Source: Acidobacteriota bacterium | GTDB taxonomy: Bacteria; Acidobacteriota; Thermoanaerobaculia; Multivoradales; Multivoraceae | Assembly (NCBI GenBank): GCA_029263415.1 | Contig: JAJCXN010000048.1 | Location: 263,169 to 327,168, forward strand | Reading direction: 5' to 3' | DNA length: 64,000 bases | Part shown: positions 1 through 9,237 of the stretch, piece after piece | Numbering within the stretch: position 1 is the stretch's first letter | Layout: every line of letters starts with the position of its first letter | Translations under genes and position numbers: made by a program | The notes under the pieces: model-generated | Databases searched by the model: none | Told to the model about the DNA's origin: nothing | The model's input: only the letters and a program-made list of their open reading frames with translations

Positions 1-1
1 A

Positions 2-25
2 GCAGCGACCGCCGTCGGCCGCTGC
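2..25. terminator. possible hairpin terminator downstream of the DUF2911 gene
   Basis: GCAGCG (2-7) is complementary to CGCTGC (20-25), with a GC-rich loop. It lies just beyond the stop codon of the minus-strand gene at 33. No T-run is visible and the window edge cuts the context, so this is only a possible terminator. Confidence 0.25.
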
Positions 26-32
26 GCTCCCC

Positions 33-671
33 TTACTTGGCGAGCTGAAAAGGCAGGACACCAATGTGATCGTCCCAACCGATTGCGAGAGCACCGCCTG
101 CATCTGTGACGTCGGAGAACCAATAGCTCAAGTTGTCGATCGAGTTCTCAATCTTCTCGACCACCATGGGCGCTCGGACCACGTCGTGCTCGACCTTGTA
201 GCCGTAACCACCCCAGGACTTGCCCTCGCCGATGCCAGTCTGAACGTCAGCGCGCGAGGTGACGCGGCCGACATAGGGTTGCTCGGAGAGAATGGCTGTC
301 CAGGAGCCTTCCTTCAGTTCGATCAGGAAGCTGTACTCGCCGGCTGGGACGGTGGTGCCGTTAATCACCAGGTCGGCATCGATCTTGACGCGAGTGTTCG
401 AGTCGGCTCCCGCCCGCCAGACCGGAGCGCCGGCCAGCAGAGTCGTGCCGTAGGAGTCTCCAGAGCCGAAGATGCCCTGGCGACCGCGTAAGACGGGAGC
501 GCTGAAGTCGACCCGAATCCAGTGGTCGCCGATCTGGGTGGCCACTGAGGTTCTAGGACTTGCAGGATTTGGCGGTTGAGCGAACGAGGTACTGACTACT
601 CCGAGCGCAAGGCTGATAGCGGCGATCAAGACTACGGTGCGAAACTGGGCCGTCGGTTGTCGAGGCTTCAT
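33..671 (-). CDS. secreted DUF2911 family protein
   Basis: 212-residue protein with an N-terminal signal peptide (hydrophobic stretch VVLIAAISLALGV followed by an SFAQ-like cleavage site). It then has the DUF2911 pattern: a short lead with RTSV and IRVDFSAP, followed by VPAGEYSFL in the middle. DUF2911 proteins are exported beta-rich proteins of unknown function that are common in Bacteroidota and Acidobacteriota. The start at 671 is chosen because GGAG lies about seven bases upstream; the longer frame beginning at 773 has no such site and would bury the signal peptide. It is divergent from the PadR gene at 983 and probably monocistronic. The family assignment is good; the biochemical role is unknown. 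Confidence 0.85.
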   Translation of the reverse strand: MKPRQPTAQFRTVVLIAAISLALGVVSTSFAQPPNPASPRTSVATQIGDHWIRVDFSAPVLRGRQGIFGSGDSYGTTLLAGAPVWRAGADSNTRVKIDADLVINGTTVPAGEYSFLIELKEGSWTAILSEQPYVGRVTSRADVQTGIGEGKSWGGYGYKVEHDVVRAPMVVEKIENSIDNLSYWFSDVTDAGGALAIGWDDHIGVLPFQLAK

Positions 672-982
672 TCGAATCTCCATTGGGTAGTGAGGAAACC
701 AGTCTATATCTGAGTTGACCGTTCCCACTTCTCGCTGCAGAGACTCAAGAAGGCTCGAATAGCACGCTGCCACCTCAAAAGTCGCGTGTGGTGACAGGAA
801 CAGGCCAACTAGACGCGCGGGATCGAAACGCGGGATAGGAACGCGCCAACCATCTCTCGGTCACCATCTGCAAGCTCTTCGGAAGAGCCGCGCAACCCTG
901 GACGGCGCTCTCCGTAGATACCTTCACAATTGGATATAGTCGACTGCGTCCGGCTACCCACTTCGAAGAGGGCTCTGCATTC
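672..982. other. divergent intergenic region between DUF2911 and PadR genes
   Basis: No convincing gene. It must hold promoters for both flanking genes. The 8-bp palindrome AGTCGACT at 938-945, about 40 bases before the PadR start, is a candidate operator half of the kind a PadR dimer could bind. This is inference from position only. Confidence 0.3.
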
Positions 983-1339
983 ATGTCCCAATCCGATCCT
1001 TCCGCCTATTTGCCGCTACCCCCGCGGACCTTCGCCATGCTCGCCGTGCTCGCCGCTGGCCCGACCCACGGTTACTCAGTCATGCAGCAGGTCAACCAGA
1101 CCCTTGGTCGCACCGCGTTCCTGGGCCCAGGAACGCTGTATCGCGTGCTCAAGGAACTGCGCGACGAAGGCCTGATCGAAGAGTCGGCGGCTCCTGACCC
1201 CGCGGCCGACCAGCGCCGCCGCTACTACCGGCTCACCGCCCTTGGACAAGTGGTCGCGGAAACCGAGGCCGAACGGCTAGGAGGCTTGGTTCACGCCGTC
1301 CAGGCCGGGCTTGCCCGCTCCGACGGTGGCGCCCAATGA
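983..1339 (+). CDS. PadR family transcriptional regulator (module 1)
   Basis: 118 residues, the usual size of a PadR subfamily-2 repressor. The N-terminal winged helix includes the family signature THGYSVMQQV near residues 32-41, then GTLYRVLKEL and a wing ending in RRRYYRLTALG. A short C-terminal helix would serve dimerisation. PadR proteins repress their target until an inducer binds. The stop codon overlaps the start of the downstream ADOP permease (ATGA, 1336-1339), so the two are translationally coupled and this repressor very probably controls its own operon. Its ribosome binding site is weak (GAGGG about 12 bases upstream). Confidence 0.92.
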   Translation: MSQSDPSAYLPLPPRTFAMLAVLAAGPTHGYSVMQQVNQTLGRTAFLGPGTLYRVLKELRDEGLIEESAAPDPAADQRRRYYRLTALGQVVAETEAERLGGLVHAVQAGLARSDGGAQ

Positions 1340-4185
1340 GGCTCAAGAACGGCGACAACCCGGAGATGCATCCGGAAGGACGCAGGAACGGAGCGGGCCG
1401 ATTCGCGAACCGGTTGTACGACGTTCTTCTACTCGTTCTGCCCAGCTGGCTCCGTGAGGAGGCGGGCGAAGAGATGCGGCAGATCTTCCGGGTGCAATGG
1501 CGCGAAACCCAAGGAGTTTGGAGGCGCAGTCTGCTGATCTTGTTGACAGTGCTCGATACCGCACGCACGGCGATCTGGTCGTGGCCGCACTCATACGGAT
1601 CGAGCCCAGTGCCTCAGCGCTCAAAGCGCTTACCCCTTTTCAAAACCCAACTGGAGATCACCATGGGCGACATTCGCCACGCATTCCGCAGCCTGATCAA
1701 GAACCCGGCCTTTTCGCTGATGGCACTGCTCGTTCTTTCGCTCGGAGTCGGTGCCAATGCCACGATCCTCACCTTGGTCGACAGGCTGTTCTTCACTGAC
1801 CCGCCCCACGTGGAAGCGCCAGATCAGCTAGTCAGAGTCATGCGTACCAGCGACAGCGGCTCCGAGGGCGGACTCGCCTATCCCGACTTCCGTCACTACC
1901 GGGACAACAATGAAACGTTCACAGAGCTCGCCGCCTACGACGAGGGTGGATTTGCAGTGACGATTGTGCCCACTTCTGACGGCAAGCCAAGCACTGAGAG
2001 CGGCGCAGCCGCCGGCGAACGGGTGTCAGCAATCGGTTGGTTCGTCACAGACAACTACTTCGCTGCACTCGGCACGCAGCCGCAAGTCGGCCGCTTCTTC
2101 CTAGCGGAAGAGAATGAGGTGCCGGGACGTCAGCCGGTGGCGGTGATCAGCGATCAGCTGTGGACCAACAGCTTTGAGCGCAGCCGAGACGTGCTCGGCA
2201 GCGCGATTCTGCTCAATGGCAACCGGTTCGATGTGATCGGCGTCGCCCCGCGCGGATTCCGCGGCATCAGTCCATTGGAAACCCCACCAGACATCTGGGT
2301 ACCGATCGTCAGCCAGCCGACTCTTGCACCTCTAGGCGCCAACTATGCACTCGAACGCGTCGAAGGAGCGCGATGGGTCTGGTTGCGGGGCGTCGGCCGA
2401 CTAAACGACGGCGAGACAATTGAACACGCGAGCGCCAACCTCGAAGGCCTCGCCACCTATCTCCAGGAGAACTTCGCTGAGTGGAGCGAGGGCTGGGGCG
2501 TTGCTTTGGCACCGCACGCCGGCTTCAACCCGTCCGACCGGGCCGGCCTGCTGTCGGTGACCAGGCTACTTTTCGGCGCGGTTGCGCTATTGCTCCTAAT
2601 CGTCGGGGCGAACATTGCCATTCTGATGTTGGCACGTGGTTCACAGCGAGCACGCGAGACCGGAGTCCGGCTAGCACTCGGAGCCAGCCGTTGGCGGGTG
2701 GCACGTCAGGTCCTGGTCGAGAATCTGCTGCTGGCCTTCGGTGCAGGCTTGCTCGGCGTTGGCATCGCTCGGGTCTGCGCCAATCTCGCCGCGGCTTGGA
2801 TGCCGATGAGTTTTGCGCTCGACTTTGCTCCGGGCCCACGCGTGGTTGTTGCCGGTCTGCTTCTTGCTGCAGTTGTTGCTTTTGGAGCTAGCCTTGCGCC
2901 CGCGCTCCAAGGCTCACGATTCGACCTCAATGCACTCATTCGCAATGACTCCACAGGTAGCAGTCGGCCCTGGATGCGAGGCGGACTCGTGGTGCTGCAA
3001 GTAGCGCTGTCAATGATGCTGGTGGTTGGAGCAGCGCTGTTCGCACGCAGCGTGGCCACCGCACGGGCCGTGGATCTCGGCTTCGAGACCGAGAACCGCG
3101 TGATGGTGAGCGTGAGCCTTCGCAATCATGGCTACAGTCCCGAAGACGGCAAGCTTCTTGTCAGCCGTGCCCTCGAGCGCCTGCGCGCACTACCCGAGGT
3201 GGATTCGGTGACCACCACCATGATGGTGCCCTTTCGTGGAGCCACCATGACCAACTTCTCGCCGATCGAGCGCGCTGCTGGGTCCCGTAGCAACGTTCAA
3301 GGCACCGCCTCAGACGGCGCACAGCAGTCCGGCGACGGTGACGACATGCTCTTCTCTGGCTACAACCAAGTTGGGCCCGACTACTTTGAAACCATGGCGA
3401 TGAACATCGTGCTTGGTCGCGGCATCTCGCGTACCGACGACGACGGAGCACCCGGCGTGATGGTGGTCAACGAACGCCTCGCCGAGACGGCCTGGCCAGG
3501 AGAGGACCCGATCGGCAAGCTAGTGGAGTTCCGTGAGGATTCAGCGCCACTGGAAGTGGTCGGCGTGGCCGCAAACGCCACTTACTATGAACTGGGCGAA
3601 GAGCCCACCAACCAGTTTTGGGTTGCGGCTCAACAAAACTACTCGCAGCGAGTTCGCTTCATGCTGGAGAGCAGAGGCGGCTTGCTCTCGGTGGGCGAGC
3701 GAGCGCGGGCGGTGCTGCTCGATCTTGATGCAAACCTTGCAGTTCCCCCGCCGACGTTGCTCGACGAGTCCTTTCGAACCGAGATTGCCCGCTATCAAAC
3801 GGCGGCACGCCTAGTCAGCCTGTTTGGAATACTCGCGCTTGTACTGGCATCGGTGGGACTGTATGGCGTGCTGACCTACTCCGTTGTGCAGCGGACCCGA
3901 GAGATTGGAATTCGAGTCGCGCTGGGTGCAACGGGCAGCAGGGTCGCATCGACAATCGTGGGGCGCGGCTTGCGGTTGACTGCGATTGGCGCAGCGGTTG
4001 GATTGGTAGGCGCGCTGGTTGGGACTCGGTTCCTGGTCTCGTTTCTTTATGGTGTGGAGCCAACGGATCTGGTGACGTTTGTTTCGGTTCCGATAGCGCT
4101 GCTCGGGGTCGCGAGCCTGGCCTGCTTGATGCCTGCGCGAAGAGCAGCGGAGGTGGATCCGGTGCGGGCAATGAGGGCCGACTAG
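1336..4185 (+). CDS. ADOP family ABC-type permease (module 1)
   Basis: 949 residues. The family (acidobacterial duplicated orphan permease) has two fused MacB-type units, each a periplasmic MacB_PCD domain followed by an FtsX domain, and usually no adjacent ATPase. Here residues about 25-85 form a soluble/amphipathic prefix domain; the first membrane helix is near 125-145; the first FtsX block follows a VVRLALGASRW-like motif near residue 440; a second PCD and FtsX unit ends with REIGIRVALGAT and the PAxRAAxVDPVxAM tail seen in MacB/FtsX proteins. An internal ATG at 1663 has a strong GGAG, so a shorter form lacking the prefix could also be made. It overlaps the PadR gene by 4 nt. The substrate is unknown; MacB relatives act in envelope stress, export or lipoprotein transport. 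Confidence 0.92.
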   Translation: MRLKNGDNPEMHPEGRRNGAGRFANRLYDVLLLVLPSWLREEAGEEMRQIFRVQWRETQGVWRRSLLILLTVLDTARTAIWSWPHSYGSSPVPQRSKRLPLFKTQLEITMGDIRHAFRSLIKNPAFSLMALLVLSLGVGANATILTLVDRLFFTDPPHVEAPDQLVRVMRTSDSGSEGGLAYPDFRHYRDNNETFTELAAYDEGGFAVTIVPTSDGKPSTESGAAAGERVSAIGWFVTDNYFAALGTQPQVGRFFLAEENEVPGRQPVAVISDQLWTNSFERSRDVLGSAILLNGNRFDVIGVAPRGFRGISPLETPPDIWVPIVSQPTLAPLGANYALERVEGARWVWLRGVGRLNDGETIEHASANLEGLATYLQENFAEWSEGWGVALAPHAGFNPSDRAGLLSVTRLLFGAVALLLLIVGANIAILMLARGSQRARETGVRLALGASRWRVARQVLVENLLLAFGAGLLGVGIARVCANLAAAWMPMSFALDFAPGPRVVVAGLLLAAVVAFGASLAPALQGSRFDLNALIRNDSTGSSRPWMRGGLVVLQVALSMMLVVGAALFARSVATARAVDLGFETENRVMVSVSLRNHGYSPEDGKLLVSRALERLRALPEVDSVTTTMMVPFRGATMTNFSPIERAAGSRSNVQGTASDGAQQSGDGDDMLFSGYNQVGPDYFETMAMNIVLGRGISRTDDDGAPGVMVVNERLAETAWPGEDPIGKLVEFREDSAPLEVVGVAANATYYELGEEPTNQFWVAAQQNYSQRVRFMLESRGGLLSVGERARAVLLDLDANLAVPPPTLLDESFRTEIARYQTAARLVSLFGILALVLASVGLYGVLTYSVVQRTREIGIRVALGATGSRVASTIVGRGLRLTAIGAAVGLVGALVGTRFLVSFLYGVEPTDLVTFVSVPIALLGVASLACLMPARRAAEVDPVRAMRAD

Positions 4186-4220
4186 GTAGTTCGCGTCAGG
4201 AGAAGAATGAAGAGAGAAGA

Positions 4221-4248
4221 GGAGGTCACACAGCCTTTGAAGACCTCC
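4221..4248. terminator. inverted repeat between convergent genes
   Basis: GGAGGTC (4221-4227) and GACCTCC (4242-4248) form a 7-bp stem with a 14-base loop between the convergent ADOP and PQQ/esterase genes. There is no clear T-tract. It could act as a weak bidirectional terminator. Confidence 0.35.
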
Positions 4249-4265
4249 ATTTCCAACGATCCCTT

Positions 4266-6839
4266 CTACTTGCTTGACTCCACAAGCCAGCCGTCGAACC
4301 CCACTAAGACATCACCAGCGGTGCCACTCGCGGGAAACATCGCTTCGAGAATCAGGTGGGTGCGGTTGCGCCAGCCGTTCCAGTCCGTGCTGTCCCACAC
4401 CTCGCCGCCAATCAGCTCGTACCCCTCGGCCTCGAAGAGTTCGTAGAGTTCCTTCATGTAGTCGCCCAGCACCAGCCCTTCCAAGCGGCTTCGCATATCC
4501 CAATGCGCCCACTCAAAATAGAACGCCGATGGGCGCGGCGCATTAGCTGCGCGCGCAATCTGCTGGCGGTGCATTGGCAGAGTCGCGTCGATGGCAAACG
4601 GGCTTTGGACCGCTACCTTGCCAAACAACCTGCCCTCCCCCAAGGCGAGAGCAAGCGCAGGAGGCCCGGTATAGAGGGCACCTACCACCGCACGTCCGTC
4701 TGGGTCCGCACGCGTTCGATAGCGCTTGTCCACCTCTGCTAAGACCTCGGGCACGAGGAGGCCGACGCGGCCTCCACCACGGCGTCCGTAGAACCCATCC
4801 GGCGCGTCGATCATGATGCCGATCAGCGGAGCGACCCGGTCTACGACCTCATCGCCGACCACGGCATCAAGCGTGCCCGGCCAATCTCCGAGCGGGATCG
4901 CATAGCGCTCAAGCGCAAAGACTGTGGGATAGCGCACGCCCTCCTCAGCTGAAGAAGCGTCGTATCCGGGCGGCAGCCAGACCGTCACCGGAACGGTCAC
5001 AGTCTGCGCGGCTCCTCCACTGCCGGGCCCTCGCCTGGGTGGTGGTATCTCAACCTCTACGTTGAAGCTCTCGAGTCGCCCACGCTCGCGCTGGGTCTTA
5101 CGAGAGCGAACAGACAACTTGTGGCCGGGCCAATCGGGCATCGCGAACCACGACATCTGCAGCGCTTCATCACCGCGGTGATCGAGATCGGGCCCCATCG
5201 CCGTTGACTCGGCGGTGCGCTGATGTAGCGGGTCGAGCGTGCTTGTGTAGTCAGGGAAATACACGTAGTTGAAGCGTCCACGCCGGTCGAGCGCGAGCTG
5301 CTTCCACCAGAGGTCGGTACCCTCGAGCCGACTCATGGGTTCGTCGTAGCGGAAGCCGAACATGTCACCGGCAACCCCCACTTCTTTAGCTTCGCCTCGC
5401 CACAGAAAAAGCACGCGCTCACCGTCGATGAGCGGACCGTCGAGCTCTTCGAGCAAAGCATCAACTGCGACCCGGGCATCCTGACCTTGCTCGATCTTCT
5501 GGCGTAGCGCTTTGAGTTCGGCAGGAAGAAACTGCGTCTGCTGATCCGTGTTCGTCACCTGGCCGCGAACCACATCGACGCGCGCCATCTCGGTGAGACT
5601 GCGGACATAGAACGCACCGTCCGCGGAGCTCGGCGGCGTCCAGACGAGATCTTCGAACAATGTGACCTGGTCAATCTCTTGCCAACCGTCCGAACTCGCC
5701 TTCCCCAGATGAGCCGTACCGTTGTTCTTGGTGACAACGAACAGGTGTCCCTCGATCGCCATGGAAAAGCCGTCGCCCGGCGCTCGCGAACGCCAGAGTT
5801 CGGTGCCGGTTCTAAGATCAAGAGCACTGAGGAAGCGGCTTGTATAGCCGTAGACGTTTTCGCCCCAGACCGTAGGCGGACTGTAGCTGCGGGTCATTGC
5901 GCGACTCTCGTTCAGAACCTCCACATCGAGCGACTCGTCACTCCTTACCTCGATGTGAAGCAAAGTAGAGCGCTCGTCGTCGTGTTTGACAAACAACCGG
6001 TCATCACCAACCGGCATCGGCGAGGACGACTCAGCCCCGAACCCTCCAACACCCCCATGCTCGTGGTTCCACAGCTCAGCACCATCCGTGGGATCGATGC
6101 CCACCACTTTTGCCGAGCCGATCGCCACCAGCTGAGTGCGACCCGCGAGTTCGGTGACAACAGGAGACTGCGCGTAGTGGCGATCATGAAAACCGCGCCA
6201 GCGAACAGTTCCCGTGCGTGCCTCGAGGCCCACCAGAGCGCCTCCCGAGCCACCAGCCTGCACAACAACAACGTCGCCCGCGACCACGGGCGAGGTCGAG
6301 AATCCGTACACAGGCCGCGCACTCCCGAGGTCCTCAACCAGATGGACCGACCAAAGCAGCTCACCCGAGCGCAAATCAAGAGCGACCAGATTGCCCTGAG
6401 TACTCACCATGAACACCAGACCGTCTCGGATTGCGGGGGTAGAGATCGGCCCGTCTTTCGAGCCGCCCACACCAACCGTCAGCGCACCGAGATCTGCGGT
6501 CCATCGTTCAGCGCCGGTCGCAGGATCGAAGGCCATCACCTGATCGCGCTCCGCGTTGGAGGTCGCCGTCACCGCCATGCTTTCAGCAACAGAAATGCCC
6601 GAGTAACCACTGCCGAGTGTCCTCTGCCACCCGATGCGCAGTTGCAGTTCGCCGTCTCCCGCTGGTAGCCCCGTCAGCAGTTGACCGTTGCCGTTGGGGC
6701 CTCTAAAACCTGGCCAATCTTCCGCGGCGGCAGCACCAGCAGCATGCGATAAGACCAGCAGCGCTGCGAGAAGCCCTGCGGGAATTCGCGAAGCGCGAGC
6801 AGTGAGATGAGCAAAACGGCGAAGCCCGTGTCGGTACAT
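4266..6839 (-). CDS. secreted PQQ-like beta-propeller fused to a degenerate esterase domain
   Basis: 857 residues. A signal peptide (PAGLLAALLVLSHAAGAAAA) is followed by a BamB/PQQ-type propeller from WPGFRGPNGNG to about residue 420, with repeated blocks such as GAERW, GELLWSV, GTVRWRG, GAELWNH and GTELWRS. The C-terminal third has the fold signature of the Esterase-D-like family: VPVTVWLPPGYD, RYPTVFALE, PLIGIMIDAP and EVDKRYRTRADP. The usual GxSxG nucleophile elbow reads VVGALYTGPPAL, with Leu where Ser is expected, and the usual GGHDW histidine motif reads DSTDWNGWR. The catalytic Ser and His therefore both appear to be missing, so this is probably a binding or structural domain. The start at 6839 has GGAG six bases upstream; the longer frame has none. 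Confidence 0.8.
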   Translation of the reverse strand: MYRHGLRRFAHLTARASRIPAGLLAALLVLSHAAGAAAAEDWPGFRGPNGNGQLLTGLPAGDGELQLRIGWQRTLGSGYSGISVAESMAVTATSNAERDQVMAFDPATGAERWTADLGALTVGVGGSKDGPISTPAIRDGLVFMVSTQGNLVALDLRSGELLWSVHLVEDLGSARPVYGFSTSPVVAGDVVVVQAGGSGGALVGLEARTGTVRWRGFHDRHYAQSPVVTELAGRTQLVAIGSAKVVGIDPTDGAELWNHEHGGVGGFGAESSSPMPVGDDRLFVKHDDERSTLLHIEVRSDESLDVEVLNESRAMTRSYSPPTVWGENVYGYTSRFLSALDLRTGTELWRSRAPGDGFSMAIEGHLFVVTKNNGTAHLGKASSDGWQEIDQVTLFEDLVWTPPSSADGAFYVRSLTEMARVDVVRGQVTNTDQQTQFLPAELKALRQKIEQGQDARVAVDALLEELDGPLIDGERVLFLWRGEAKEVGVAGDMFGFRYDEPMSRLEGTDLWWKQLALDRRGRFNYVYFPDYTSTLDPLHQRTAESTAMGPDLDHRGDEALQMSWFAMPDWPGHKLSVRSRKTQRERGRLESFNVEVEIPPPRRGPGSGGAAQTVTVPVTVWLPPGYDASSAEEGVRYPTVFALERYAIPLGDWPGTLDAVVGDEVVDRVAPLIGIMIDAPDGFYGRRGGGRVGLLVPEVLAEVDKRYRTRADPDGRAVVGALYTGPPALALALGEGRLFGKVAVQSPFAIDATLPMHRQQIARAANAPRPSAFYFEWAHWDMRSRLEGLVLGDYMKELYELFEAEGYELIGGEVWDSTDWNGWRNRTHLILEAMFPASGTAGDVLVGFDGWLVESSK

Positions 6840-7020
6840 CGGCATCTCCAGAGTGGGAATGGCGGTGCTGGTGCTCTGCGCCGTCAACCCGCTCGAATTG
6901 GTGAAGCGGCAGCATACCGGGATGCGGGAGGTACGCAAATCGGCACTCATCGGCATTCGTCAGAGCCCTGCACGCTTCTGGCTGGGCGGGCGTGAGACCG
7001 CCGCCACTGACGACCTCCAA

Positions 7021-8640
7021 CTAGTTCCAAGCGCTGGTGTCTCCTGATTCAAACCCATCGGCAAACAGCGACGCGCTGTGAATCAGGATCGCTTGGCCGG
7101 TGTCAGCCCAGAGAGCTCCTCCGCCCGTTGTGTGAGTGCGACCCGGGCTGCCTACCAAGAGAGAATCGCCTCGACCATTGCTCAAAGGCGCCGCAGCCAG
7201 GGCCGCTCCGAACTCATCGCCGGGCTCCAAACCGCTAAAGAAGATCATGTCGAAGATCTGGAGTCCAGTCACTTGCAGACCGAGTGTGCCACCGTAGAGC
7301 ACCGTGACTTCGCCCGAGTTGCCCACACCCAACGAATTGTCGAGGGGCGCACCGACCGCTAGATCGCCATGGCCATCGTTATTGAAGTCACCTGCTGCGA
7401 GTACCTCACCGAAGCGATCGAAGCTTCCGGTTCCAGCCCCACCCCCGTCGATGACCGACTCATAGAGCACTTGTTGTCCGACGTCCGAAAGGCTATTGCC
7501 TTCACCGTAGAGAACGGTGACCGAACCGGCCTCGGTGGCTACGCTTAGATCATCGTCGCCTGGGGCACCGACGGCAAGGTCGATGAGCCCATCTCCGTTG
7601 AAATCTGCTGCCGCGAGTGCGGCGCCGAACTCGTCACCGGGCTCGGCGGTCCCCAGCAGATCCCAGTGGGGGCCGTCATAGATCGGAGGGGAAAGCTGAG
7701 CCAATAGCCCGGTTTGGCTTCCGAAGACGAACACCGAACCACTTCCCTGTTCTCCCGGCGCCCCGACCGCAAGTTCTTGATCTGGATAGAGTTCCGATTG
7801 CCAGAAGTCACCTACAACTAGAGAGCTTCCAAAGAGATCGTCGGTGCCTGGCTCAATGTCATAGGCACTGATCAGCCCTTGATGCTCGTAGATATTGTCT
7901 GCGGTGGCCAGGCCGCCTGGAGTGGCCACAATCACATGAAACGCCCCAGCATCAACGGAGACCGCGCCACGGGAGTTGTTCACGTCTTTCCCCGGAGAGC
8001 CAACCACGAGTTCGTCCATCCCGTCGCCGGTGAGATCACCTGCGGCAAGCACCTGTCCGAACCGGTCTCCATCTTCCGCACTACCCTGCAGGAACGTTGT
8101 GTCAAACCGAGCCCGTGCGTAGGGCTCCGAGGCTCCACCGTAGATGATGCAAACTGCCCCAGCCGATACCGGCCCGACGGTCGAGAATGGCATACCGACC
8201 GCGAGGTCTGCAAACTGATCTGAGTCGAAATGCCCGAAGGCGAGCGAAGTCCCAAACTGAAAGCCGGACCCAAGATCTCCATTGGCTTCGCAACTCGAAA
8301 TCACCGTCGTCAGGTAGCTTGAATCACCACTCGAAAGATGAACGGCCACGGCACCTGAATTCGGCAGTGCTCCATCGTCGTAGGCTGGCATCCCAACGGC
8401 CAGATCCATACGACCGTCTCCGTTGAGATCTCCGAGGGCCACCGCGGTCCCGTATCGTGGCGCACCGTCCACAATCCAAGAGAAGGCGAGCCATCCGGGC
8501 AGGCCTAGTTTCGCCGTCGCTGCTGAGGCAACGAGAATTGGCCCTGCGATGCAGAGACCTATGCCAACGGCACCAAGCCTTCTGCCGAGTCTCACTCCCG
8601 CTCCGAGGATGCACTGCGATTGGTGACGTGCCTGACTCAT
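7021..8640 (-). CDS. secreted FG-GAP (integrin alpha-like) repeat protein with C-terminal DGFESG tag
   Basis: 539 residues. The signal peptide is RLGAVGIGLCIAGPILVASA. About seven FG-GAP repeats follow, each with a DxNxDGxxDLAVGxP calcium-binding pattern, for example LGDLNGDGRMDLAVGMP, AGDLTGDGMDELVVGSP, AADFNGDGLIDLAVGAP and AGDFNNDGHGDLAVGAP. Such repeats fold into one extracellular beta-propeller. The protein ends in FADGFESGDTSAWN, the C-terminal tag seen on several secreted proteins here. The ATG at 8640 is preceded by GGAG at six bases, which rules out the TTG four codons upstream. It shares strand and orientation with the esterase-like gene but is separated from it by 181 bp. The role is probably surface adhesion or ligand binding; the ligand is unknown. 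Confidence 0.87.
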   Translation of the reverse strand: MSQARHQSQCILGAGVRLGRRLGAVGIGLCIAGPILVASAATAKLGLPGWLAFSWIVDGAPRYGTAVALGDLNGDGRMDLAVGMPAYDDGALPNSGAVAVHLSSGDSSYLTTVISSCEANGDLGSGFQFGTSLAFGHFDSDQFADLAVGMPFSTVGPVSAGAVCIIYGGASEPYARARFDTTFLQGSAEDGDRFGQVLAAGDLTGDGMDELVVGSPGKDVNNSRGAVSVDAGAFHVIVATPGGLATADNIYEHQGLISAYDIEPGTDDLFGSSLVVGDFWQSELYPDQELAVGAPGEQGSGSVFVFGSQTGLLAQLSPPIYDGPHWDLLGTAEPGDEFGAALAAADFNGDGLIDLAVGAPGDDDLSVATEAGSVTVLYGEGNSLSDVGQQVLYESVIDGGGAGTGSFDRFGEVLAAGDFNNDGHGDLAVGAPLDNSLGVGNSGEVTVLYGGTLGLQVTGLQIFDMIFFSGLEPGDEFGAALAAAPLSNGRGDSLLVGSPGRTHTTGGGALWADTGQAILIHSASLFADGFESGDTSAWN

Positions 8641-9237
8641 TGTGTACTCCAAGGTAGATCGGTCAACAGAAACTAGTGTCGACAGACGCCAACGGGGTGA
8701 TCCTCAAGGACAGGGCCCACCCCGAAAGCGCTCCGTACCCTAAGAGTCGCAAAAGAGGTGCAAACTCCGACATCTTTGAGATAGCCCCCTTGTTGCAAGA
8801 GGAAAGCAGGTTCGAGAGAAAGCAATGTACCGCCCAGAAGGCAACTACAACGCGCACTCATCGAGTGCTCGGCAAGCCCCCCGCGAAGCTTGAGATGTCA
8901 GCCGGTCTGGGCCAGCGAATGCACACGGCGCATGATGTTCAGCGCACTGCTGACGACCAAGCACGGGTGGCGCCGGTTCCAAACCCATCGGCGGAGAGAC
9001 GGCGACCGTTTTGAGTAGACGGTCCCGGTGCGGTGACGTCGAGATTCCTGTTCCCTCTTCATACCGGCACAATAACCTGCATTGCAGTATAAACTGCCTG
9101 AGCACGGACTCAGCCACAGGTAAGAGTTCTGTTTGCGTGATTCGAGAACCTCCCGGAACAACCAGAAGCCGCTCGAATCGACCGCGCAAGACCCTTGCGC
9201 ACCCAGAAGCTTCTCGACCGCAAGGAGACTCGCACCG
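8641..9237. other. 597-bp intergenic region between divergent genes
   Basis: Apart from the FG-GAP tail remnant at 8890-9040, I see no intact gene. Short ORFs on both strands lack ribosome binding sites and recognisable motifs. Promoters for the FG-GAP gene (minus) and the serine hydrolase (plus) must lie here, but no clear -35/-10 pair stands out. Confidence 0.4.
8890..9040 (-). pseudogene. remnant of an FG-GAP protein C-terminus
   Basis: Read on the minus strand, this stretch gives GTVYSK in one frame and then, after a frameshift, LSADGFGTGATRAWSSAVR followed by a stop at 8939-8941. That is the GTVYSxR...GFExGxTxAWSSAV ending of the neighbouring FG-GAP family. The DNA is recognisably similar to 13321-13470, including the shared blocks CACTGCTGACGACCAAGCAC and TAGACGGTCCCGGTG. 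No upstream FG-GAP repeats survive, so this is the tail of a deleted paralogue. Confidence 0.65.

Noticed and set aside
66-491. 141-codon plus-strand ORF over the DUF2911 gene
   Set aside because: It is antisense to a signal-peptide-bearing DUF2911 gene with a good ribosome binding site.
5679-6668. 329-codon plus-strand ORF inside the PQQ/esterase gene
   Set aside because: It is fully antisense to a gene with clear domains and has no ribosome binding site or recognisable motif; a high-GC shadow frame.
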